Source: Trichomonas vaginalis G3
Taxonomy: Eukaryota > Parabasalia > Trichomonadida > Trichomonadidae
DNA: 64,000 bases
Reading direction: 5' to 3'
NCBI RefSeq assembly: GCF_026262505.1
Contig: NC_067203.1
Location: 6,820,001-6,884,000, forward strand
Part shown: positions 1 through 9,043 of the stretch, piece by piece
How positions within the stretch are numbered: the stretch's first letter is position 1
Layout: every line of letters starts with the position of its first letter
Made by a program: the position numbers and the translations under genes
The notes under the pieces: generated by a model
Told to the model about the DNA's origin: nothing
The model's input: the letters and a program-made list of their open reading frames with translations, nothing else
Database searches by the model: none

Positions 1-178
1 AAATGACTTTTACGAAAAACCTACAAAGCTATATGAACCACCGAGTGGAAGTATTTCAGACTTTCAAGTATGGTTTACAACAGATGGAAGAAAGAGAATA
101 GTTCCATTATACCATGCGTTTTACTTAGAACTTAGTCTCATATACAACTACTATCGAACGGTAAAATATAATTTTTAA
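1..178 (+). CDS. C-terminal end of virion-like paralog protein (partial)
   Basis: Only the last ~58 codons are inside the window. They match the end of the 282-residue protein at 24168-25016 (motifs YEPPSGSISDFQVWFTT and FYLELSLIYNYY). The stop differs: one lost A changes the last residues to YNF before TAA, three bases into the neighbouring convergent gene. Function is unknown; see the 24168 entry. Confidence 0.75.
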   Translation, partial: NDFYEKPTKLYEPPSGSISDFQVWFTTDGRKRIVPLYHAFYLELSLIYNYYRTVKYNF

Positions 179-416
179 TACGGTTGAGGTGTTGGATTTG
201 GTTGCCAACTTGACTGTGGTGCAGGTTCAGGCTGTTGTATAACAGGAGCTTGTTCTTCTGGTTCAGGGTCTTTAGGTATAATACCAACGAACTGACCTAC
301 TCTTTTACAATATTTTTGACACCGTTCCATACTCCTCTTCCGACAGATTTTATTCCATTCCATATACCTCTTCCAACATTTCGAAAGAAGTTTCCTATTC
401 TTCCAAAGAAACCCAT
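175..416 (-). pseudogene. Amphipathic MGFF protein, frameshifted
   Basis: Homolog of the 80-residue protein at 25021-25263. The region is 242 bases against 243 there, and an indel near 310-320 puts the N-terminal MGFF part and the C-terminal Pro/Gln tail (EEQAPVIQQPEPAPQ) in different frames. The tail is nearly unchanged. Confidence 0.7.
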
Positions 417-436
417 TTTAACTATATGTAAAAAAT

Positions 437-797
437 CTAATGTCCGCCTAGTCTCTTACGTTCCTTCTGAGTTCCATTGCATTCTTTAACTGGAGCTCAT
501 ACATTCTATTTCTCCTCTGGTAGAAAACATACTCTGGGTCAACTCCTGTGTTCGCGTCATCTGCATAGAGTTGTTTTATCCCACTTCAGGGTTTGTATAA
601 AACTCTTTCCATCTCATATTTGCATACCATGGTGGCAAACCTAACGCAGCGTCATTTGACATGGCAGTTTGCATTTGTACATCTGTTGGCACTTGACCAT
701 AGTTTGCCATTGCAGTTTGTATTCTAACTTCATTTGGAATATTCTCTGGGTTTGGTTGTCCAGGTTGCTGTGCATTCGCTAAGTTCTGTGCGTCCAT
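437..797 (-). pseudogene. MDAQNL protein, frameshifted
   Basis: Homolog of the 120-residue protein at 25282-25644. The first ~70 residues, starting MDAQNLANAQQPGQPNPENI, are intact. A change near 575-580 (TTTTATCCC against TTTATATCCC in copy 2) breaks the frame, and the basic C-terminus carries further changes. Function unknown. Confidence 0.7.
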
Positions 798-821
798 TTT
801 AATATTAGATAAAAATATCTC

Positions 822-952
822 TTACGAGTACATATGCTGAACATTTGCAGGCAGTGGTTCATCTTCATATTCTCTATATCTTTCTGCCACGTCAAATAAA
901 TAAATGACACAATGGAAAAACCTAAAACAAGTAGTCCTATTTCAAACCACAT
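822..952 (-). pseudogene. Small single-pass membrane protein, frameshifted
   Basis: Homolog of the 43-residue ORF at 25668-25799. One A is missing in an A run near 915, so after MWFEIGLLVLGF the frame differs from copy 2. The start overlaps the end of the methyltransferase gene by 16 bases, as in copy 2. Confidence 0.55.
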
Positions 953-1756
953 TTACTTACCAATAAAATTTCTTTGTTGTGACACTTTCTCCAGTTTATA
1001 GGACCTCTCTCATATTCTATTCTTGTCATATCTAAACTCATAGTCATGTATGTCCTCTAAACCATCTCATAACGGTTTCCACAACTTTTATCGGATGTAA
1101 AGTAAAAGCATGGATGGTTATGTAAAACGTCTAAAGTTTCTAAAAGAGTCTCTCAAAGTCCAGTCTACTTGGTATTGAAAATCCATGTGTTATAGAACGG
1201 CGGGTCCACTATAAAGAAAACATTTTCCTTGTCTTTATATTTTTCATACAACTCTGTCCAACGACATCTCACAAACTCTATACCCTCAGTATATTTTTCT
1301 ATGTTCTCTTTTGAAAACCTTTGTATAGTTAAGATATAAAACTTTTGACATAAGTGTTTCAATGTCATGAACTCTTATAGCACCACTATATAATAGTCTA
1401 GAAGATATACTATCCCAGTCAATATACTCTGCTTTTTTCAAAACCTCTCTGACAGTATTTTTCTTATCTAATGGTATACGTTCCATCTTACCTATAGGTA
1501 TCTTTTCTTTTAACTCTTTCAATATTTTGTTTGTGTCTGGTATATGTTTGAGACGGTTCATATAGTTGTCGAAGTCATTGCATATAATCTTTGAGTCAGG
1601 AAATACAGTATGGCACAAATGAGATATATAGAAACTTCCACCGAACAAATCTACAAATGTTAGACCATTCGGTAGTTTCTTAAGTTCTCTCAATAGAATA
1701 TCTTTACATCTACTCTTATTTCCAAAGAAGGGTAACGGTGGTTTTGTAAAATTCAT
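937..1756 (-). pseudogene. D12-class adenine-N6 DNA methyltransferase, decayed
   Basis: Homolog of the intact gene at 25784-26602. Motif PFFGNKS and the FGGSFY loop survive near the start and the DPPF motif near 1200. An extra T near 1312, changes near 1185 and an extra A near 1145 shift the frame, so no full protein can be made. The start at 1756 is chosen by match to copy 2 and the TATAAAATG-type leader. Confidence 0.85.
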
Positions 1757-1806
1757 TTTATATACAATAAAAATGTTTTTACCCTGAAAAGTGACAGAAA
1801 AGTGAC

Positions 1807-1855
1807 TGGGGCTAGAGGGCACGAAGTGCCTGGAAGCCCCAGTGCCTTTTTTTTT
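1807..1855. repeat. Maverick copy 1 right terminal inverted repeat
   Basis: Contains the hairpin halves GGGGCTAGAGGGCACG and AGTGCCTGGAAGCCCC, then a T run ending at 1855. The inner AAAACATCTTC present in copy 2 at 26653-26663 is missing here, so the repeat is shortened on the inside. Confidence 0.85.
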
Positions 1856-2791
1856 AAATCTAGAATATTGCATTATGCTTAGTATTATTTCATTTTTCTC
1901 ATTCAATTTAGAATTTACAAATGTCAAAAAATTGAGAGCTGTCACTTTTGATGAATTTCTGTTTATTACAATATCATATTTAAAATAAGAATATACTAGT
2001 TTGGGTGGTATAATTTTTTTCGATAAATTTGAGAATATGTACGTTTAGGGCATCAAAAGTGTCAATTCGCTCAGCGAAAGCTGAGCTAGCTTCGTTCTCG
2101 AAAAAATAGGGAAGGAGTGAAAGAGAGTGATACAGATGTTGACACATTCATATCATTTCAACAAATTTTGATCAAATTGAAATTCAATGAAATTCAATTC
2201 ACTTCATATCCTTCAGTCAGTACATTGACATCCTTCTACATCACAATGATAACTCGTGCATCAATAGTTCTACAACTAACTCAGAAAAAACAAGATTTTT
2301 ACTTCCAGCTTACAGCTTTTAAAAAGTTTCGATGATAAAAATCACTCTACTCTTGTTTATCGATATGTTGTGATAGTAGGTAAACGTATTCTTATCGATA
2401 TTAATAAAAATATTTTTACGAAAATCTGAACCAATTACAGAGTTATTCATAAAGTTTATGATAAATGTAATTACTTCATCTTTGTTTAATATTTGAATAA
2501 ACAATTTAATTTAATTTGCATAATTTTTTTAGTTGAAAGACAGGAAACTTAGTTGAGTTTGTATTATTTTTATTGTTCAATTCATTGTATCAGTGAGTGA
2601 TCCAGATATTTAAGATATTTACAAAAAATTTATTAATTTGATTAACAAATTTTAATCAAAATAGCAAAAATCTATTTGATAGCTGTAAGCAAACAATAAT
2701 TTTTATTTCAAGCAAAATCAATTATTTTCATCTCAACGTATAAAATTGTCAATTTTATGAGAATAAATTTAAAATCTCATGAAATATAAAG
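1856..2791. other. Spacer between Maverick copies, no gene seen
   Basis: A/T-rich DNA with only short chance ORFs. One small hairpin, GCTCAGCGAAAGCTGAGC, lies near 2070-2087. No repeat, RNA gene or promoter could be supported. Confidence 0.6.
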
Positions 2792-2796
2792 GATAG
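2792..2796. repeat. Left target-site duplication GATAG of Maverick copy 2
   Basis: GATAG stands directly before the A run that opens the left TIR. The same pentamer follows the T run at 26716-26720. Polintons usually make 5-6 bp duplications. Confidence 0.8.
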
Positions 2797-2855
2797 AAAA
2801 AAAAAAGGTATTGGGGCTTCCAGGCACTTCGTGCCCTCTAGCCCCGAAGATGTTT
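2797..2855. repeat. Left TIR of Maverick copy 2 with terminal hairpin
   Basis: Starts with an A run, then GGTATTGGGGCTTCC. It can fold as a nested hairpin: outer GGGGCT with AGCCCC, inner GGCAC-TTC-GTGCC. Identity to the right TIR extends to GAAGATGTTT at 2855, after which the two ends diverge. Confidence 0.9.
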
Positions 2856-2886
2856 AGTATAAAACCGCTTTTTAACTTCACTTAAA

Positions 2887-5661
2887 ATGCCACGTAAGCT
2901 ACGTAAGAATATACGTAAGAGGAAGAGAGCATTGAAACATCCAATAGTAAGACTAACACCACAACAACAGTTGCAACAACAAATGCTGAATGACCCCACT
3001 ATGTTGCAACAAATGTCAAGCAATCCTATGCTTTTAAACCGAGTCATTGGTGCACAGAGTGGAGGTTTAAGAGCGGCACTTTTAGCGAAAATGGCAGGCT
3101 ATGGTGGAGCTGCAGACGGAACAGCATATAACCCTCAAAGTCAAATGAATTTGAGTTCACTCAAAAATCAAATAACAGATGTCAAAAAGTCAAACATAGA
3201 CATACAGAAGCAAATAAGTGAAAACGAAAAGAAACTAGAATATGACAGACACACAAAGAAACTCAATGAGTTAAACGTAGAGAAAAAGAAGAAAGAAGAA
3301 CAACTGAAAGAACTAAGTACAGAGGAATATGCAAAAAAAGTGTCAGAAAAAGCAGCAGAAGTAGCAAAAATGGAACAAGATGTCATAAATTTGAAAAACC
3401 ATACTACTCAATATAAAATACTGAAAGATGAAGAGATAAAACAAAAAGCCCTGAAGACATATATGGATAGCGATGAGTATAAAAAAGAAGTTGAAGCAAA
3501 TGTAAAGGCAGAAAAACTTTTACAGTTGCAAAACCAAACCGTACAGTATGAAAACTTAGCACAAGAAAGTAAAAATAACGACGCGGCTATGCAAAAGGCA
3601 ATGAAAAGCGCAGAATATATAAAAGCTAACAATGACTGGTTAGATGCCCAAGCCAACGCTAAAGCAGCCCAACTCATAGGGTCAATAAGGACAAAAATAC
3701 AAGCGGATGAAGACAGTTCAAATGAAGCTTTAACGAATGCTGACTTTAAGAACGCCTTCGAAGCTCTTCATAGTAAGGTGAAACAAGTGAACGACTTCTC
3801 ATCTGGAAAGAAACTGAAGTCTGAAGGTTTCGACAAAGAGTTAAAAGAAGTAGCACAAAATATGACGAAAATAACAGATGCAGCAACGAGACAGGCAGTT
3901 CAAAGTGCCTATGACGCCGTTAGAGCAACTGTTGTGAAAAGTCAAGAAAAAGAGTTACAACAGACCAAAACAGACCTAGTAAATGCTTTCTTAAAAACGA
4001 AAAGTCAGGTAGGACATTACGCTGCAGATGGAACATATGTGCCAGCTGGTGGAACTTATATACCAGCTGGTGGAACTTATATACTAGCTAGTGGAACTTA
4101 TATACCACCAAACCCTCCAAGAGAAGCACCTGCACCAGGACTACCTAACACATTTACATCGTCACATGGACACAGACACAGGCATGCACCAAAACCAACA
4201 CAACAACAACAACAACAACCACCTCCACAACCAACAGTTCAAAACCCTGCACAACAACCACCTCCACAACCAGCACAACAACCAACAGTTCAAAACCCTG
4301 CACAGCAACAACCACAAACAGAGCAAGGACATAAAAGAAGTAGAGAACAAGGAAACCAAGAATTCTTAAAAATGCTTAAAGAAGACTATGGTTACCCAGA
4401 TACTATTGACTTTAGTGACAGATATAAAGAAGCTATTAGAAAGTTCAAGGATGGAAATACTGACCCGAACCTATTTAGCTTTATGACTCAGCACCAAATC
4501 GGATATAATTTCAAACCTGGAAAATACAAGCTCGCAAAGGGATATGATTTAATAGCATATCATCCAAATGACATGAACGAATTTACACCGAGATATTTGG
4601 TGTCAGAGATAAATGATAAAGATAATTCAACTCTCTTCATGAAACGCGTAAAAAATAGAGACGGAACGAAAGAACAAAGGCTTATGAATGCGGATGACTT
4701 AAATAGGGAACTTGTTGAAAACGGTCTCGGAATATATGAAATGCCAGCAGATGAGGTACAAGAAACTCCACAGGAAGAAGTTCAGATACAACCAGACATG
4801 GAAGAAATAGTTCAGCAACAACAGCTAGAAGAGCCTGAAGGAAACGAACAAGTCCTTCCTTTGGAAACTAACTTCACAGAACTAGATGAAGATTTGGAAC
4901 AGCCGAAAAATCTTGACCCTCAACAAGAGTATGCGGAGAATATGGAATATTTCCAAGAGTCTAAAAAAAATTCGGCTGACATAGTAGAAGAATATCGAAA
5001 AATGTTTGCCGACATACAAAAGACTCCAACACCAGATGAAAATATTCAGCATAGAATGGAAGTACTGAAAGAAAATGTACACAAATACAACAACCCTTTT
5101 TACTTACGAGCATTTAACGTTCAATCTTTGGATGAACTCGGTGAAAATAAAAGGTTAAATTTCAACAAAACATATAGAAATGAAACATTGTTTAAAGTTC
5201 ATTCAGAACCTAACCAAGATGGAAACAAACCTACTTTTGTTTCTGCAGACTATGGAACTACAATGAGATGGGGTCATAAAGCTAATCCGGATAGGTGGTT
5301 CATAAACTTACAACCACAATTCCAAGAAGTTGTAGACGCAATGGAATTGAATGGTGAACGAGATATAGCTGGTATTTTAAGCGCGGCTTTAATGCCATTG
5401 AAAGATATGAAACATGCAGATATTTTGAACCAGTATGAAATGAACATGGCTGATGGAAATATAACACCTGACGTTCTAGAACATTTATCTCAAAGAACTA
5501 CACAGAACCATAAAGATGGTATATTTGGTGAAGAGTTTAGAAAGAAAGTTAGGGATAGAGAAGGAAGAGAACCTATTGTACATGACCTTGCAAACGAAAG
5601 TTTACAAAATGTCATAAAAACTTACTTTGCAGACAATGAACGAGAAGGGATGAATATTTAA
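2887..5661 (+). CDS. Large coiled-coil, Gln/Pro-rich putative virion protein
   Basis: 924 residues, first gene inside the left TIR. The start MPRKLRKNIRKRKR is strongly basic, followed by a Gln-rich stretch and GGLRAALLAKMAGYGG. Residues ~90-380 are Lys/Glu-rich coiled coil. Residues ~380-480 are low complexity: repeated GGTYIPA units, then PQQ/PTVQNP repeats whose number differs in copy 3. The C-terminal ~440 residues are globular-looking (DYGYPDT, TMRWGHKANPDRW). I do not recognise the family. Size, position beside the capsid gene and a basic N-terminus suggest a core or scaffold protein; that is inference. Start chosen because ATG 2887 is the first codon of identity with copy 3 (37567). 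Confidence 0.85.
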   Translation: MPRKLRKNIRKRKRALKHPIVRLTPQQQLQQQMLNDPTMLQQMSSNPMLLNRVIGAQSGGLRAALLAKMAGYGGAADGTAYNPQSQMNLSSLKNQITDVKKSNIDIQKQISENEKKLEYDRHTKKLNELNVEKKKKEEQLKELSTEEYAKKVSEKAAEVAKMEQDVINLKNHTTQYKILKDEEIKQKALKTYMDSDEYKKEVEANVKAEKLLQLQNQTVQYENLAQESKNNDAAMQKAMKSAEYIKANNDWLDAQANAKAAQLIGSIRTKIQADEDSSNEALTNADFKNAFEALHSKVKQVNDFSSGKKLKSEGFDKELKEVAQNMTKITDAATRQAVQSAYDAVRATVVKSQEKELQQTKTDLVNAFLKTKSQVGHYAADGTYVPAGGTYIPAGGTYILASGTYIPPNPPREAPAPGLPNTFTSSHGHRHRHAPKPTQQQQQQPPPQPTVQNPAQQPPPQPAQQPTVQNPAQQQPQTEQGHKRSREQGNQEFLKMLKEDYGYPDTIDFSDRYKEAIRKFKDGNTDPNLFSFMTQHQIGYNFKPGKYKLAKGYDLIAYHPNDMNEFTPRYLVSEINDKDNSTLFMKRVKNRDGTKEQRLMNADDLNRELVENGLGIYEMPADEVQETPQEEVQIQPDMEEIVQQQQLEEPEGNEQVLPLETNFTELDEDLEQPKNLDPQQEYAENMEYFQESKKNSADIVEEYRKMFADIQKTPTPDENIQHRMEVLKENVHKYNNPFYLRAFNVQSLDELGENKRLNFNKTYRNETLFKVHSEPNQDGNKPTFVSADYGTTMRWGHKANPDRWFINLQPQFQEVVDAMELNGERDIAGILSAALMPLKDMKHADILNQYEMNMADGNITPDVLEHLSQRTTQNHKDGIFGEEFRKKVRDREGREPIVHDLANESLQNVIKTYFADNEREGMNI

Positions 5662-5690
5662 GTAAACTCAAATGGACAGTACCAAATGAA

Positions 5691-6243
5691 ATGTTAGTAT
5701 TGAAAAACATGTTCCTTGACAAAATAAAACCAACTACAGAAATAAATGACGCAAGCTTGAAACGTTGGGTAAAAGCTTTCCCGTTCACAAAAGATATAAT
5801 TGGTAACATGGAAAGAAAACCAGAATGGCTACAAAAACATATATTTGGAAACGAGCTTATTCCATATGGACAGGCACTGTTTGAAGAGCTTGAACCGGAA
5901 ACTCAGGAAAGAGTCATGCAAACAATACGCAAAGACTCAAATAAACTATGACAAACTCTTTCTAGGATATAGGTTACCTGAGATGGGCGACCAGAGTCCA
6001 AAGGCAAAAAGGACATGGGAAATTTACAACATACTAGGTGAACATGAGGCAAAGATGCAACAACTTCAAGCAGAGGGCAAGTTACCAAAGCGACACCAAA
6101 GAAGAAGAGTAGAACAAAGTGAAAGTAGTGAAGAAGTAACTTCATCTAGTGAAAGTAGTGGCAATGAAGGAAAAAGAAGAGTTAAAAACTCAGTCAGGAA
6201 GAAAGTAAAGCTTGGTCCACGTGGGTTCTATTATGACATATAA
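5691..6243 (+). pseudogene. Unknown protein downstream of coiled-coil gene, frameshifted
   Basis: Starts MLVLKNMFLDKIKPTTEIND. In copy 3 the same reading frame is open for 144 residues (40408-40842). Here two bases are missing near 5942 (AATAAAC against AATACAAAC), so the frame closes at 5951 and continues in another frame with YDKLFLGYRLPEMGDQSPK. A further one-base difference near 6090 puts a Ser/Glu-rich and basic tail (SESSEEVTSSSESSGNEG) in frame. Family unknown. It may be the detached C-terminus of the 2887 protein: the alternative frame DEYLSKLKWTVPNEM runs from inside that gene without a stop. Confidence 0.65.
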
Positions 6244-6275
6244 ATCCAACTATTCTATATTTTTACTCATATGAA

Positions 6276-7883
6276 ATGTACGCCGCTCAGAATATAACGC
6301 CAACAGTTTTGGATGCCATGAATGGAAATGTTTCCGAATGGTATAACGAATGCGACAATGCCATTAGAAGGTCAGAAATAGTTCCTGGAACTTACGAATA
6401 TACAACTGCTGTTTCTTATGGAAACGTAGGTGAGTTTGGAGAAGGTTCTTCAACAACAGTAGATATTGCTTGCGACAGGTTTCATATAATTTCTATTGAC
6501 AACTCATTCTTATACGTGGAACAAGACATTGAAATAAAACCTTCTGCCAAGTTGTCTGACAAGAAAGGTTGCAATGGAATTTTCTATGTCGGATACCAAT
6601 ATGCTCCAGAAGTTTTCATGGGATATAAGATATATTCTAACTCTGACTTAGTTCAAACAGTAACATGGGCAAACTATGAATGGTTCGCTTTGAGAAACTC
6701 AGTACAACCACAAGCTAGAGAACAAACAGACCAGTATGCAACTATTGAGAAAATAAGAAGACTTGACCCTAACGTTCCAGGAGTTTATGTTGACCTTTCT
6801 GGACAAACTGCAGCAGCAGTAACCAAAGTAAAATTGAAACTTAGAGTTCCTTTGTCATCTTTCCTCATCTTCAGGTTTTTAAGATACTTGCCAAACTGGG
6901 CAGGAAAAATTTCTATCGAACTTACTCCAAGCAAAAATAACTTAGTCATTGCACCAACACAAGACCCATTCACTCTTACAGACGTAAAGGGAGCAAATCA
7001 AACGTCATTCGCCGAATTTTGCAAAGACAAAGTTGACTTAGACTTTGGTTTCTCAAACCTCAACACTGATGTAAACTACTATTTCAATGCTGCTGGAACT
7101 GCTTGGGACCCAGTTAAGTTCACATGCGAAAAGTTTGAATGCAAGAGAATAGAAAGCAGACTTGCAGTCTATATGTTGGACCCAGATATTTCAAATGCTT
7201 TAGCTGCCAAATATATTGCAGTTCCACTTATGTTCCCTATACACCAAATATCTGTCAAAGACTTTGCAGGTGAAGTTGGAAACCAAAGTGCTGACCCAGG
7301 TGCAAGAACAGATATTGCTTTAACAACTGCAATGAAACATGCAGATACTATGTTTGTACTGTTCAGACGAACTATAAATGACTATTCTTGCTTCTACAAC
7401 CCTGGTATTAAAATACCATATAAACATAGATGGCAAATACTATCCAAGAGAAGAATATTCTACAGTTGAGGATATGAGGTCATACAACTTGACATTAGAT
7501 GCTATGAACTTTAACAACAACTTCACAACAACCATTAACCCTGAAATGCAAAGTTCTATTATGCCATATGTGAAAGTATGGACTCATACAGGAGGTCAAA
7601 AAACTCAATATACAAATGGAGACCGTTCAAACTTTTGGCTTGGCATTCCATTTGCTGACTCAGAAGACTTTATGGGTGGTATTTCAACTGTTGTACAGTT
7701 CAAATACAATATACTGGTGACAGAGACGGTCCAGATGAATTGAAAGCAAAGAAGTTTACAAAACCAATAGCACTTTTCACGGAAGATGCTCTTTTGAAGA
7801 TTCGTTCGATGAAACCTGCTGGGGCTCCTCAGATTGGCATAACGACAGCTTCCATCGAGCAGATTTTGGCAGCAGGTCAGTAA
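6276..7883 (+). pseudogene. Major capsid protein (double jelly-roll), two frameshifts
   Basis: Compared with copy 3 the full gene would encode about 536 residues, within the usual range for Polinton major capsid proteins. Intact residues 1-380 include GTYEYTTAVSYGNVGEFGEG, KVKLKLRVPLSSFLIFRFL and LPNWAGKISIELTPS; the spaced beta-rich segments and the LPNW...IELTP block fit Polinton hexon-like capsid proteins. One extra A near 7411 and one missing G near 7693 break the frame; the tail ends AGAPQIGITTASIEQILAAGQ at 7883. Start ATG 6276 is preferred over 6271, which is out of frame. It would form the virion shell. Confidence 0.8.
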
Positions 7884-8196
7884 GTTGTTCTTGAACTGAC
7901 TTCTCTCCGTCAAATATTGACAGTACGCCAGTTTTGATATAATATTGTATTAAAAACTTTCCTTTAGAAATATCGGTCAGTTTTGTTGTTATATTTTTGT
8001 CAACGTCAAGAACTTTCACCATCTCGGTTATACCAACTTTCTTTGCTTTATGGAAATATTTTGGTTCAGCAAAGACTGCTATTCTATAACATTTTCCATT
8101 GTTTGTGTAAAGAACTATTCTGTCAATGTATTTGTATTGTTTGTGAGTATAAACTTTGTTCTGCTTCAATTCAATAAGATATCCGAATACGTCCAT
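7777..8196 (-). CDS. Unknown 139-residue protein, convergent with capsid gene
   Basis: Reads MDVFGYLIELKQNKVYTHKQ and is rich in beta-like segments (RIVLYTNNGKCYRIAVF). Residues 1-~105 have a counterpart in copy 3 (42627-42909), there with frameshifts. The last ~35 residues overlap the capsid gene 3' end on the opposite strand and may be read-through: copy 3 has a stop at the matching point (SIF then TAA). Shares an 18-bp bidirectional promoter with the 8215 gene. Function not recognised. Confidence 0.65.
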   Translation of the reverse strand: MDVFGYLIELKQNKVYTHKQYKYIDRIVLYTNNGKCYRIAVFAEPKYFHKAKKVGITEMVKVLDVDKNITTKLTDISKGKFLIQYYIKTGVLSIFDGEKSVQEQLTDLLPKSARWKLSLCQSEEPQQVSSNESSKEHLP

Positions 8197-8214
8197 CTTT
8201 TTATTCTAAGTAAA
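8197..8214. promoter_or_regulatory. 18-bp bidirectional start region
   Basis: The two divergent ATGs are only 18 bp apart. The spacer CTTTTTATTCTAAGTAAA is close to its own reverse complement, so each gene sees a TTTTA(T/C)...TAAA motif just before its start. Nearly the same block lies at 24150-24167 and 42910-42927. Confidence 0.6.
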
Positions 8215-8796
8215 ATGTCATTTCCGAAAAATAGAAGCGTAAGTGTTTCAAAAGGTTTAATGGCGATGGCAGATGTGAAGTTAAATTCACCAACTCAAAC
8301 AAACAGTCAAAGTGTTGTTGTCAATGTCAAAGACAGAGATGTTGAAGTGGGGAAACCATACGAAGACGAAGATGGTATAACAATAGTTCCTGTAAAAGAA
8401 CAACCAACATATCCTGAAGTTAGCAGAGACTTAAGTTCTGTTGCAGATATTCGAAACGACTACCAACAACTTAAAGACAAACTTAAAACTCAGGAGAAGA
8501 TTTGTCAAGCTTTAGGTCTAATGTTAAACTTGGTCGAACACAACCCTGTAAAAGTGAACTCATATGTCATCGCACCTCATGAAGTTTTGAAAGAACTATT
8601 GAAACTTTTGACAGAGGCAGACGATATAAACATCAAAGAAATAGAACCCGACATTGCTTGCTGTGGTGTTTCATATAATGTCATTGACAAGATATACGTT
8701 ATGAAAGGAGGTGAAACGTTGAACTTAAAATATAGTTTCCCAGACGTCATAAAAATATTTGACGACCACAACATTTCATTAAAATTTACTTGCTAA
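8215..8796 (+). CDS. Unknown 193-residue protein
   Basis: Starts MSFPKNRSVSVSKGLMAMAD. The N-terminal third is polar (DRDVEVGKPYEDEDG), the middle is a predicted coiled coil (LSSVADIRNDYQQLKDKL) and the C-terminal half is mixed alpha/beta with a Cys pair in DIACCGVSYNVIDKIYV. A longer upstream ORF exists, but ATG 8215 is chosen because it follows the shared motif and matches copy 3. It lies between the capsid and penton-like genes, so a minor virion role is possible; not recognised. Confidence 0.75.
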   Translation: MSFPKNRSVSVSKGLMAMADVKLNSPTQTNSQSVVVNVKDRDVEVGKPYEDEDGITIVPVKEQPTYPEVSRDLSSVADIRNDYQQLKDKLKTQEKICQALGLMLNLVEHNPVKVNSYVIAPHEVLKELLKLLTEADDINIKEIEPDIACCGVSYNVIDKIYVMKGGETLNLKYSFPDVIKIFDDHNISLKFTC

Positions 8797-8802
8797 GTAA
8801 AA

Positions 8803-9033
8803 ATGTCAAAACTTCTTGAAAGATGTTTGAAGAAAAATAATATAGACTTTATTTCATGTAAAGGACTTTACACACTTTTGAACGATATGAAAGACCCTGT
8901 TTTGTTTGTTCGTGTAGACAAAGGAAAGTTCTATGTCTTTACAAAATATTTGAACTTCTTAGACAGAGAACTTCAAGAAACGCCATGTGAAAGTTTAGAT
9001 GAAGTTCTTCTCCACTTTCAGAAAAACTTTTAA
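8803..9033 (+). CDS. Small 76-residue protein, absent from copy 3
   Basis: Reads MSKLLERCLKKNNIDFISCK and ends LDEVLLHFQKNF. ATG follows GCTAAGTAAAA, the same start motif as the upstream gene, six bases after that gene's stop. Copy 3 lacks the gene precisely: its upstream gene stop is followed directly by the start motif of the penton-like gene. No family recognised. Confidence 0.7.
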   Translation: MSKLLERCLKKNNIDFISCKGLYTLLNDMKDPVLFVRVDKGKFYVFTKYLNFLDRELQETPCESLDEVLLHFQKNF

Positions 9034-9043
9034 ATATATGTAA

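Larger units (their letters stand above)
1..1855 (-). mobile_element. Maverick copy 1, right-end fragment
   Basis: This stretch is collinear with the right end of copy 2 (about 24844-26715). It holds the tail of the paralog of the 17008 gene, the amphipathic MGFF protein, the 120-residue protein, the small membrane protein, the D12 methyltransferase and the terminal hairpin repeat. Nearly every gene has at least one indel relative to copy 2, so it is a decayed copy. The left part lies outside the window, so its target duplication cannot be checked. Confidence 0.9.

Noticed and set aside
2117-2504. Short ORFs between Maverick copies 1 and 2
   Set aside because: No similarity, low-complexity A/T-rich composition and no start motif.
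3168-3677. Minus-strand Ser/Phe-rich ORFs opposite the coiled-coil gene
   Set aside because: Antisense of a Lys/Glu-rich coding region; same shadows appear in copy 3.
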